Origin: Agrypnia vestita
Lineage: Eukaryota; Arthropoda; Insecta; Trichoptera; Phryganeidae
Length of the DNA stretch: 64,000 nt
Assembly (NCBI GenBank): GCA_016648135.1
Contig: JADDOH010007936.1
Location: forward strand, 1 to 64,000
Reading direction: 5' to 3'
Part shown: positions 22,768 through 32,615 of the stretch, in pieces
How positions within the stretch are numbered: the first letter of the stretch is position 1
Layout: each line of letters starts with the position of its first letter
Made by a program: the position numbers and the translations under genes
The notes under the pieces: model-generated
What the model saw: only the letters and a program-made list of their open reading frames with translations
Databases searched by the model: none
Told to the model about the DNA's origin: nothing

Positions 22768-24276
22768 GAAAAATCAAAATATCTTGCCAACTATTTACAA
22801 CCAAATGTAGAATCAGCGGAATCTTTTGTCAAAAATTCAGAACATTTTATCGAAATAATTGCGAATCAAAAATTAGAAAAGGATGACATCCTTGTCAGCT
22901 TTGACGTAATATCCCTCTTTACCAATATACCCACGGACGAAGCCCTCCAAGCAATAAAAGAAATGATCGATCCTCCAGACGACATTATAAAATTAATAGA
23001 ACATTGCCTCAATAACACCTTTTTTACGTATAATAATAAAATGTATAAACAAGTCAAAGGAGCACCAATGGGCCTATCTTTATCACCGCAAGTCGCTAAC
23101 TTATTCATGACTAAATTAGAAAAAGAAGCTATAAAAAGGGCATGACTAAAACCGAAACTTTGGATCAGATACGTGGACGACACTTTCGTTATATGGCCAC
23201 ACGGGTTGGAAGAACTATATAAATTCCTTAATTTTTTGAACGAAATCCATAATAACATCAAGTTCACAATGGAAATAGAAAACAATAATGAAATTCCTTT
23301 TCTCGATGTTCTAATAATTAAGAAAGACGACGGCACTCTCGGTCATACAGTTTACAGAAAATCAACCCATACCAACAGATATCTCCACGCATCGTCAAAT
23401 CATCATCCAGCACAAATCGCCTCAGTAGCAAATACCTTGATCACGCGGTCAATAAGGATAGCCGACTCTGATAATATTAAAAACGAATTGAAACATCTTA
23501 AAAATGCGCTTTAGTGTAACGGTTTCTTGAATTCCACGATAAATAACGCAATTAAAAGACATTCAAGTAAAAATAATAATAATAAAAATAAATTAATAGA
23601 AGCAAAACCACTAGCTACCGCATTCCTACCGTACGTAAAAGGAACTACAGATAAAATAAGTCGATTATTAAATAAATATAATATCCGCACTGTTTTTAGA
23701 ACATATAATAAAATTTCATCACTTTTAAGAAGTCCGAAGAATAAAATACCTCTAGAATCGCACGGGGTATACGAAATACCATGCGGTGACTGTAACAAAA
23801 CCTACATAGGAAGGTCAAACCGAAGAATCTCGGCACGCGTCTCTGAACATCGCGTAGATATAAAAAATCGGAAACTAACTTCTTCCCTTGTCCACCACTC
23901 TCTAACGGAGAATCATAAAATAGACTTCGACAACTCAAAAGTAGTTGCCAGCCTCAATAATGAAACATTTAGAATCTACAGAGAGGCAATTGAAATAAAT
24001 AAAAGAAATAATAATATAATGAACAACAGAGACGATAGCATTCGACTTCCGACCGCATGGAGTAACATTCTTAATAATAATAATCAAATTTCTAATACAA
24101 ATAATATTAATAATAATAAACCAGAAATCACGATGAAAACACCGAAGCAATTAGAAAATCCAACCTTCTCAATATTGTATAATGACGATAATAAAGTAAA
24201 TATACGGATTACTAGAAGCCGAGTAAAACACATTAACGGCGTCGCTGGAGAAACCCACTCCTCCACAAACACCTGA
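22768..24276 (+). pseudogene. Penelope-like RT + GIY-YIG endonuclease, two stops
   Basis: One frame runs the whole way, interrupted only by TGA (23143-23145) and TAG (23512-23514). Motif A is LVSFDVISLFTNIP (Asp at 22903-22905), motif B is GAPMGLSLSPQVAN (about 23059-23100) and motif C is RYVDDTF (23167-23187). Then come a linker rich in Asn/Lys, an HGVYEIPCGDC block and TYIGRS (GVY at 23764, YIG at 23812). This is the GIY-YIG nuclease with the preceding C-x2-C typical of Penelope proteins. The region is about 500 codons; full Penelope ORFs are longer and the N-terminal RT fingers are missing. Both stops could arise from single C-to-T changes. The catalytic RT Asp pair and the GIY-YIG motif itself are intact, so decay looks recent, but this copy cannot make a full protein. 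Confidence 0.9.
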
Positions 24277-24366
24277 CGCAGAATTTTTCAAACTTTCACT
24301 TGACGGTGAGCTCCGGACCCAAACGGTTGTACGCTTTTTGGAGAAGCAGCTCATCGACAAGGCGCC

Positions 24367-24400
24367 CTGAAGATGAACAGTTAGATCTGTTCGAAACGTC
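24367..24400 (+). ncRNA. Hammerhead-like motif at PLE 3' end
   Basis: CTGAAGA (24367-24373), T, stem arm GAACAG, loop TTAGAT, stem arm CTGTTC, then GAAACGTCGG. The stem II arms are perfectly complementary and the flanking conserved halves match the hammerhead core. Hammerhead ribozymes have been reported in the terminal repeats of Penelope-like elements. I cannot verify stem I/III or self-cleavage by eye. Confidence 0.6.
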
Positions 24401-24462
24401 GGCAGACGACTGGTCCTGACGACCAGAATTTGACGCGGGTTACCCCCAAAGTAGTTAGAACT

Positions 24463-24464
<2 letters not shown>

Positions 24465-24507
<43 letters not shown>

Positions 24508-24545
24508 TATATATATATGTGTGTGTGTGTGTGTATATATATCAT
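24465..24545. repeat. (TA)n / (TG)n microsatellite
   Basis: A long (TA)n tract directly follows the Penelope-like element, with a short (GT)n interruption at about 24519-24533 and a further TATATATATCATATATATC. It is the likely insertion target or tail of the element. Confidence 0.95.
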
Positions 24546-25349
24546 ATATATCACTTGATTAGAGTGGAGAAAAGTATTAATTTTATACTGATTAGTACAA
24601 AAAGTGTATTTATTAGTATTTTAAATAGGTGATCAGTATTCACAATAACACAATCACAGATTGTGAAATCAGCACAAAATAACTACCTATCTTAACTTTC
24701 CCTATTTAATATATATTACTGTAATGTTATTGTGTATGATAATTAAAATATTTCATATAAGAATATAAATATTTTCTGTAACTAAAATAAACTCACAAAG
24801 AAACTCTTGACAGAAATCTTAAATTCATGTCAGATTTCTAAAACTAAGAAGTTTCATTATATTATGAGATTTCATAATAAATTTCAAAGCAAACGCGCGC
24901 GGCACAGTCATTGTTTGGCGTTTTACGAGTGCAACATTACCAGCGATAAAACTAGCGAAGCAGTGTGACCAGTGCGTGTATAATGAAGTGTATAAGAAGT
25001 ACATACTTACGTGCGAAGTGGCAGATTAGTGGGCAGATTATTCTCGAAAAAGATCGATGCGATATAACAGCGTGACAAAATGTTCCACAGTCAAGTTGTA
25101 ACGTAATCTACCTGTACACCTAAGCTAAATACCTAACTATAAAGTTTAATAATATAAGTTTTACGAAAAGCCCAAAGCTTGAGACTTTAAGCTACCGTAT
25201 CGAGCTTTATTACAACTTTTGTGACTTTTAAGCACACACTTTATACTTTAAGCTACTAGATAAAAACTTAAGTCGAACTTAGAACTTCGGAAGTATATTT
25301 ACATGAAAGCTAATATTATTTTTTTTTGTTAAGAATTTATATTTTCAAA
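24546..25349. other. AT-rich flank left of large repeat copy 2
   Basis: No gene seen. The phrase AACGCGCGCGGCACAGTCATTG near 24891 is a small GC-rich patch. ACTTTAAGCTAC words recur near 25185-25262, and similar texture lies left of repeat copy 1. The repeat may therefore start within this stretch. Confidence 0.45.
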
Positions 25350-26119
25350 ATTGGCCAGTCGTGATCTATCTAGTGGTTAGGAAAATTCCCCCTCCGTTGT
25401 GTCCTAGCTATCCAAAATTCTTTTGATATGTGGTGAGATTCGTATTCTTATTAACGCGACTAGACTAATATAGATCGAATTCTTACCTAACTATGGAAAT
25501 AACAAACGCACGTAACTAATCCGTACTCGTCCTTCTAGAAACCGCTCTAGAATTCTACAGTTTCGCCTATATGAGAGATAGCCGATATCGTCCACGTCCG
25601 GAGTCGGCCTAAAAGCCAATTATATGCGGCGTAGCCGAGGAATAAACGCTAGTAGCAAAACTCCCTTACATTGAACCGCCATAACTATAATACCACCGGG
25701 GTTAAAATACTGTAATATAAAACAATACAATCGTTGCCAAGTTAACGGCATACGCTAAAGATTCCGCCCGCTTTGATTATCAACATCTCATAATAGCAGC
25801 TTAGAACAGTGTCAGCACAACCACATGCGGCACCCATTTATGACAGATTTACAAGATATAATAGCATACGTTATATTCAAAACACAAGTAAGAAACCTAC
25901 CAATAGCGCGTCCCACGTTGTCCGATCTGCTCAATCTGTTCATAGTACATAGTAGGGGAAGACAAACATATTTATATTCACAACATAGGCGCAACAGAGG
26001 CTCAGGGCAAGCTTTGTCTGACATTATCACAGCCCGAGATTCTAAGGGAATGGAAGATACAGATTTTGTAAGTGAAATTTAAGAAGTGTCTAACCACTTC
26101 TGTTCAAACGTGGATTCTA

Positions 26120-26177
26120 GATGCCCCCCCCCCCTGTAGGGGGGAGGGGGATGCGGCCCCAGAGCATCGCCGCATCC
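26120..26177. repeat. C-run/G-run plus GC hairpin in repeat copy 2
   Basis: The counterpart of 4411-4466, with eleven C instead of eight. Hairpin arms GGATGCGGC (26149-26157) and GCCGCATCC (26169-26177) are unchanged. Confidence 0.8.
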
Positions 26178-26747
26178 GGTGGTTAACTCCTGTTTAGACA
26201 TAACCTCCCACACTAAGCTGCAGACCAAGATCAAGCCGAGACTCTATTGCTCCTGCTGGAATCCTCCGAAGTCCTCGCTTCCCGGCGACAAACATATCAG
26301 GAAGAAATCCCGCGTCTGATATTAAGGTTTGTATATTATCCCGCGGGGCAGTCAAATTGACTGGTGTATAATGATGAGGATCCCACGTTGCGGCTACATG
26401 AGCCGGATTATTATGATGTTTACTGCTGATTAAAGGGCTGAATGAACTAACTGGGTGACTGGAAAAGACTCTCCCTTGAGCGCGTCAGTCAGAGCCATGT
26501 TAGCATCGCCAAATATAGTTGATGTGATTGATCCCACGGTGTAGTCTTATTGACTAGAGATATTAAATGATGGTAAAACAGCATGATTATTACAGTTGAT
26601 TGTGTAATTCCTGATATGTTTCTCGCTGGCCGGGAAAGGAGAACCCCGAAGGTCTCTGTATACAGCAAGTTAGAAAAGGTGGTGAATGATGAGTATGATG
26701 GTGTTAGTAATGTCCTCGCGCAGTGTATAGATTATTAAATTGCTTCC

Positions 26748-27574
26748 TGCTTCTCATAGTTGCTCGTCCATGCGGAACGCCCTGTCTCGTACGTTGATGA
26801 GGTCTCAAACGAAGGTTTTTATTGAGGTACAGCTTCCGGAGTCTTTTAGCTGACATTCATGAACATTCATATCCGGAATTCGAGCTCGTCGGGCCAAGGG
26901 GAGTGAAAGAACGTAGGGGCTTCTTCCCTCCGGCTGTGTTTGAGGCACGACGCTCTGGTCCGATTCGAAATGCTTCACCTTTGCTTGACTGAACACATTT
27001 TAACTGTGTGGAGGCTTTGCGCAATTCTACTTAGACCCACCCAGAGTGTCCCCGCAGTCCCGTTCATCCCCTGGACCGAGAACACGCACCCCGTCATTTG
27101 ATCCCAGTTACATACAACTATCTGTATCGCGAGTGTATCTCTTTCTTCAATCCCCTTCATTTGCTTCTCATAGTTGCTCGTCCATGCGGAACGCCCTGTC
27201 TCGTACGTTGATGAGGTCCCGAACGAAGGTTTCGATTGAGGTACGGCTACCTGAGTCTTTTAGCTGACATTCATGAACATTCATATCCGGAATTCGAGCT
27301 CGTCGGGCCAAGGGAGTGAAAGAACTTAGGGGCTTCTTCCCTCCGGCTGTGTTTGAGGCACGACGCTCTGGTCCGATTCGAAATGCTTCACCTTTGCTTG
27401 ACTGAACACATTTTAACTGTGTGGAGGCTTTGCGCAATTCTACTTAGACCCACCCAGAGTGTCCCCGCAGTCCCGTTCATCCCCTGGACCGAGAACACGC
27501 ACCCCGTCATTTGATCCCAGTTACATACAACTATCTGTATCGCGAGTGTATCTCTTTCTTCAATCCCCTTCATT
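26748..27574. repeat. 413/414-bp tandem duplication inside repeat copy 2
   Basis: The unit beginning TGCTTCTCATAGTTGCTCGT occurs at 26748 and again at 27162. The two units are nearly identical; for example the first has AAGGGGAGTG and the second AAGGGAGTG. Copy 1 has a single unit (5037-5448), so the duplication happened after the two large copies separated. The junction joins CCCCTTCATT to TGCTTCTC. Confidence 0.95.
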
Positions 27575-28042
27575 ATTCCATTTATACAACAATCACGTGA
27601 CTAACCTCGAGAGTCTAGCACCGTTAATAGGATCTCATTATGCTACGTTGGAAGTTAATATTGTACAACCGGACGAAATGCCTATTTCCCGCGTTCCGTT
27701 TGAAATGCAGAATGCACGTACAATGACCTCGCTTCTATCCTAAAGATAATTAAGAAATAGTTCCGACGTCACGTCCCGACAAGTACCAATTTGTTTCCGC
27801 GTCCGTTACCGTCAGCTCTGAACCCACGTAATGAAATGAATAGTGATTATGTGACCATGACAAATTATGTAGCACGAACATTCCATTTAATACACATAAG
27901 AAAACATCAGGAATAAATAATATTAAAGGTTCTTATCTTATTTCTGTAGTTGGTCTGCTTCTGAGATGGCATCCTGATCCGAAATCATATTGCGGGTTCT
28001 CTCCAAAATTGAGTAGTTACCAGCGCCTGTGTAGCCCTTCAC

Positions 28043-28862
28043 TTCCCTTATATATATATTTTAATATCCGCGCCTGTAAAACTGTATTAGATCCTAGAAA
28101 CAAGAAAACTATTCCCTCTACGCCGAGCACATACAGAACATAAACCCCTTCAATCTAGTTCATCCACGGTTATGCAAAAAGGCGAAAGAATAGTAATAGT
28201 AAAAGGTCCTTAACTGACAGAAGTTGAAGTTCTCTGCAAACTGTCCATATCCTCTAGTGGCGCCTGTGTTTTCCAATAACAACTTTCCAGTCATGTATTT
28301 AACATAACGTCCTCCTTGTGTGTATGTGTGCTTCAATATCTGTCATCCAGTTAATGATTCCCAAAATAGTGTTTTCCTTGTATATATATTTCAATATCAG
28401 CACCTGTAAAACTGTATAGGATCCTAGAAACAAAAGGACTATTCCCTCTACGCCGAGCACATACCGGACATAAACCCCTTCAAACTAGTTCATCTACGCC
28501 GTACAGTGATATTACATGCAGACATAAACAATATAATTACAAGTATGCTTGCGTCCCGCCGACTGGACGCCTGTGTTTTCCAATAACAACTTTCCAGTCA
28601 TGTATTTAACATAACGTCCTCCTTGTGTGTATGTGTGCTTCAATATCTGTCATCCAGTTAATGGTTCCCAAAATAGTGTTTTCCTTGTATATATATTTCA
28701 ATATCAGCGCCTGTAAAACTGTATTAGATCCTAGAAACAAGAAAACTATTCCCTCTACGCCGAGCACATGCAGAACATACGCCCTTTCAAACTAGTTCAT
28801 CTACGCCGTATAGTGATATCACAAGCAGACATAAACAATATAATTACAAGTATGCTTGCGTT
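28043..28862. repeat. ~307-330-bp tandem array (three units)
   Basis: Units start near 28043, 28374 and 28681 with a TTCCTTGTATATATATTTCA-like opening, followed by CGCCTGTAAAACTGTATTAG, TCCCTCTACGCCGAGCACAT and, in the full units, AACAACTTTCCAGTCATG and GTCCTCCTTGTGTGTATGTG. The last unit is cut short near 28862. No equivalent array was found in copy 1. Confidence 0.9.
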
Positions 28863-29014
28863 CTCCCCCCACCTTGGTGGAAATATTCGCATTCGTATTC
28901 ACCGAATAGTAGGCCTGACATTCGTATTCGTGAAAGTAGTATTCGTTGCATCACTCTCAATAATAAAATTATATAGATAAATAATTACGGTAACTCATAA
29001 AAATATGATATTAC

Positions 29015-29510
29015 TTATATTAAACGAATAAAACAAAACAATCTATCATATAAGTAAATAACGCGATTACGGAAGACCAAAGGTTAACTACCCCTGAACA
29101 AACCGCGAACTGCCCACAATAATGGAAAATGTTCTAGAAAACATTTCAAATATCTAATATTGAATGAATAAAAACAATGTCATATGAATAACTATCACGG
29201 CTACGGAAGACCGAAGGTTAACTACCCCTGATCTAACCGCAAACGACCCACAATAATGGAATATGTTGTAGAAAACATTTCAAATATCTAATATTGAATG
29301 AATAAAAACAATGTCATATGAATAACTATCACGGCTACGGAAGACCGAAGGTCAACTACCCCTGATCTAACCGCAAACGACCCACAATAATGGAATATGT
29401 TGTAAAAAACATTTCAAATATCTAATATTGAATGAATAAAAACAATGTCATATGAATAACTATCGCGAATAAGGAAGACCGAAGGTTAACTACCCCTGAA
29501 CAAACCCTTC
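29015..29510. repeat. 134-bp tandem array (four units)
   Basis: GGAAGACC occurs at 29071, 29205, 29339 and 29473, an exact 134-bp period. Each unit contains GAAGGTTAACTACCCCTGA, ACCCACAATAATGGAATATG and AACAATGTCATATGAATAAC. Middle units are most alike and the outer ones more diverged, as expected from unequal exchange. Confidence 0.95.
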
Positions 29511-30454
29511 CCCATAAATACGTTCGTCTGATAATCACTATAAAATGCACCATGTATTATTAAAAAGTCGTAGCAATATATCGAAAGATAATTATTATTA
29601 CAGTCATGTTTGAGTTCGATAGACGGCGGTAGTATAACAATTTTTATTCATATGCCAGGCTGACCTGTAAATAATATCTTGCATTCGAAGCAGAAAACCC
29701 TTTCTAGAATTAATAAATGCGGCTTAATCTAAATAGATACAATATATACAATTCGAAATACGTCTTTATAAGAACTTGATAGGAACAAATCGTGTTTAAA
29801 CGATTGCCTAATGATACGCAATACAAACATGTAACGAGTTCAAATAAACCACACATTCATGTTTTAATAAAATAAATATAAAATCCAGATGCATTTTTAA
29901 AATATATTATTTGGAGGAAATTTCTCGTACGATTTGGATTTATATCACACTGACAATCGTGGTATCAGAACCACATAATTACCCGATCTCAATTATTTCC
30001 AAAATAATACAAATCATATAGAAATCCGTGCATTCAATCGCCAGTACAGAGAACATAAAATTCCTTTGCATATTTGAAAGTTACATAAGTATTATGAAAG
30101 AACGCCCGCTGGATTATCACAGCCGCAAAATTACGAATTATCATATATTAAATCTGATGAGCGCATAGTAATATAAGGTTCCAAATATAATACACATAAA
30201 AGGCAATAGAAATAAATAATATTGGAAATGCTTATCTGTTCACGATTACAATTCTCCTTTGAATTACTATCAAACTCCGGCTCTTTCCTCGGTCCTTTTA
30301 AATTATCCTCCTTATTTCGGACTCACTTCGACAAAGCCTCGGCCGACCTCCAAGCTGAAAACTCAAGTGCCGCTCTCTAATTTGTATCGCCTAAAAATAG
30401 TCCCTATCTCCCGCCATCTTTGATTCCAACTTGCGTGTAAAAGTCAAAGTCCAA

Positions 30455-30570
30455 CATCTCAGGACGCGTTTCATTGGCCAGATTCGTTACGCGGACAACC
30501 GCTTTTGATTGGCTCGCTTCGTCAAACTAAAATAACATAAAGCCTGCTTTACACACCCGCGTGCAGAAAT
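30455..30570 (+). promoter_or_regulatory. CCAAT-like double box near the end of repeat copy 2
   Basis: ATTGG at 30473-30477 and 30508-30512 (35 nt apart), with CGTTACGCGGACAACCG between and AATAACATAAAGCC downstream, matching copy 1 almost base for base. In copy 2 the upstream 150 bp have diverged clearly while this block has not. This suggests constraint, recent exchange or a functional terminal module. Confidence 0.35.
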
Positions 30571-30740
30571 AGTAAAGGCTAATAAGAAATAATAAAGGCC
30601 CGCACCTACTTATCCGGCAAATATTTAATTATAGAGTATTTATGAATTGTGGGGCTTCTCCTTATCATGAGCTTTTAGCAGATAGATATTTTCGTATAAT
30701 TTTTCAGCAATGTCTATTTGAATAGGCCAATATCGTTACA

Positions 30741-32494
30741 AGACGTCTTGAATTTCGTACATTAGTTAAGAGGTTACGGTTGTAAATCAGTCTACTCAAT
30801 ATCTATCTCCAAATTGTTTACATCTGATACAAAATTTTAATTTTTTGAAGTGATTTAAAAAAATATTAGATATTATATATGAACGTTTAAAGATGTAAGG
30901 TTTATATTAAAAATATTTGAAATATTAAGGTTTTAAAACAAACGAATATTTTAATTAAGCCAACCATGTGGTCAAATCATAGCATCTTTAGGAGAGTACC
31001 CTCTCACCACGAGGATCAAGACTATTGGTTATTTCATGTAGCATTAATTGGAGATTTGTTGCTTCTGTGTATTAGGAAAGGAAAAAACTTACTTGGTTAT
31101 TATTAACATTTAATTTTATTTTATATATATATTATTTTAAGCTTGTATAGATATATGGAGTTTATTATAAACTTCAATTAAAATATATAAAAAAGTTTTT
31201 ACTGATACTACTCGTAATACTCAACTTTAATAATTTACCCACAGAATTAAAAACTATCGATGATTACATATCTTTTATATACCTACCTATAATTTTCATA
31301 TTTTAAATACCTATAATTCTCATTGTTTGTTAACTTAGATTATACAATCAATATCTTACAATGCTTACCTACTTAAATCTAACATAGGAATTCATCGTTT
31401 TTGTTTTATTGATATATTTTTTGTGATTATCCCTCACCACACATAAAAACCTTGATCTTTTTTGATGAGGTATACATGCATAATAATATGATTATTAAAA
31501 TCTATATGTTATCATTATTGTAAATAAATCATATAAATAATAAAATAAAAGTTTCTTCTGCAATATAAAAGTAACAAACTTGTACTGGTAAAAAAATTGA
31601 CAACTAGCGGTTTAATATGGGTAAAACGAACTCCTGAGAATTAAATATTGCGAAAATCGCACGAGTTCCGCTGGGTACAGCGTAGGTAGAGAAGTGTGGT
31701 GGCTGTGCGGCCTTATTCGGGTCTTATGTCTCCCCCTAACGGCCGATCCGGTAAATTCCCTCCTATCGACCAGACTGATAAACGTCTTCCTGTCGGTACG
31801 TTCGCTTTCGAGGTCCACCGCCAGATGACTCCACGTGGCTAACTATTTATTATGTTTTTAAATTTTAAAAAGGAAATTGTTAAACAAATGCTTACATCCA
31901 GTGCTCGTGGATGATTACGATCCTTGAACTTTGGGGCACTCAAAAAGACACGAGTAGTTGATATAACTATAATGGAATGGAAATTGCTAGAAATATGGAC
32001 AAGTTTTGGACTCAACTATCCAGTGGTACCCCAGAGGAATCAAGAGTTGACTAACTGGATTGACAAAATCATCAAATTCTGTGCAAAAACTTGACAGCTT
32101 ATAACAATTAATAGAGAAATGTGCGAGGCGCTTAGGGAGGCTGATGTTTTGGTCTAACGCGTAATCCGTGGTCTCTTGCCGAGCATTCTATCATGCGTCC
32201 CATTTAATTAATAAAAAATTAAGACTACTTAACAGCTATTAACCGGGACCGAGAAGGGTTCACAAAATCAAAGACACTTACTTTGAAATGACGATGTATT
32301 ACAAATTCCACATACATGGATTAGTATACCTATAGGTAAGTGATGTTAGTATATTTGTACGCACGTGGTGGTGCTCCGTAGCTCCGTACATAGGGCTGGT
32401 CTGCCATTGAGAGAGAAGTAAGTTCTTGACAACCGGACCGCTGACGCCGTTTGCTCGATTTCCCTGTCAGGTTGTCAGAAGAAACATCAAAATT
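30741..32494. other. AT-rich, no recognised gene
   Basis: It starts immediately after the large repeat. Short GC-richer pieces occur at 31660-31830 (68-codon minus-strand frame, unrecognised) and 31900-32160. No domain or RNA gene was seen. Confidence 0.5.
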
Positions 32495-32615
32495 TTATTC
32501 TGCAAAACACTAATAAATTCAGACCTAATATATGCCTCTGAAACCTGGGTACTATTGAAAGCACTGAAGGGATCCATAAACGCGATGGATGGACTGACTG
32601 AATGATAGTCAGCGC
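32495..32615 (+). pseudogene. LINE ORF2 scrap
   Basis: The plus strand reads KTLINSDLIYASETWVLLKA then LKGSINAMDGLTE. LINE ORF2 proteins have, just after the RT palm, a segment KTLIxPxLxYGSETWxLxKxxxxxINAxE. The match covers only about 40 residues and then degrades. No flanking pieces of the same protein could be added with confidence. Confidence 0.55.

Larger units (their letters stand above)
22187..24470 (+). mobile_element. Penelope-like retroelement with inverted 5' duplication
   Basis: The plus-strand body (22768-24470) encodes RT and GIY-YIG domains followed by a 3' terminal region with a hammerhead-like motif. To its left, 22190-22767 is the inverted complement of 23891-24468, about 578 bp per arm with only scattered differences. 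The left arm therefore repeats the end of the ORF plus the 3' terminus in reverse. Inverted or tandem partial copies at the 5' side are a known property of Penelope-type elements. The N-terminal part of the RT is lost at the junction near 22768. (TA)n borders both ends (about 22118-22158 and 24465-24535), consistent with insertion into a TA microsatellite. The long inverted arms could give hairpin RNA if transcribed through. Confidence 0.9.
25350..30740 (+). repeat. Large non-coding interspersed repeat, copy 2
   Basis: Same orientation as 3530-7499 and about 1.4 kb longer. The extra length comes largely from tandem growth: a 413-bp duplication (26748-27574), a ~307-bp array (28043-28862) and a 134-bp array (29015-29510). 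The best matches are 25990-26740, 27450-27840 and 30470-30740. In between, homology is patchy with many small indels (for example 30030-30250 against 6560-7030). It ends with the same GGCCAATATCGTTACA and then diverges at once. It has no protein-coding frame of note. Mutation is uneven along the length, which suggests mosaic constraint or gene-conversion tracts. Confidence 0.8.

Noticed and set aside
22382..22804. 140-codon minus-strand frame rich in Asn
   Set aside because: It is the inverted copy of the PLE protein's C-terminal end, not a separate gene.
23696..24360. Several minus-strand frames (62-80 codons) over the PLE
   Set aside because: Antisense shadows of the PLE ORF and of its inverted arm.
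22187..24470. Reading the two arms as LTRs of a retrovirus-like element
   Set aside because: The arms are inverted, not direct, and the protein is a Penelope-type RT with GIY-YIG, not an LTR-element Pol.
26975..27573. Repeated 61-codon minus-strand frame (also at 5262-5447)
   Set aside because: It recurs only because the DNA repeat recurs; no start context or domain, and no pattern of codon-level constraint could be judged.
29015..29510. CRISPR-like array
   Set aside because: Whole 134-bp units repeat without distinct spacers; eukaryotic context; an ordinary tandem repeat.
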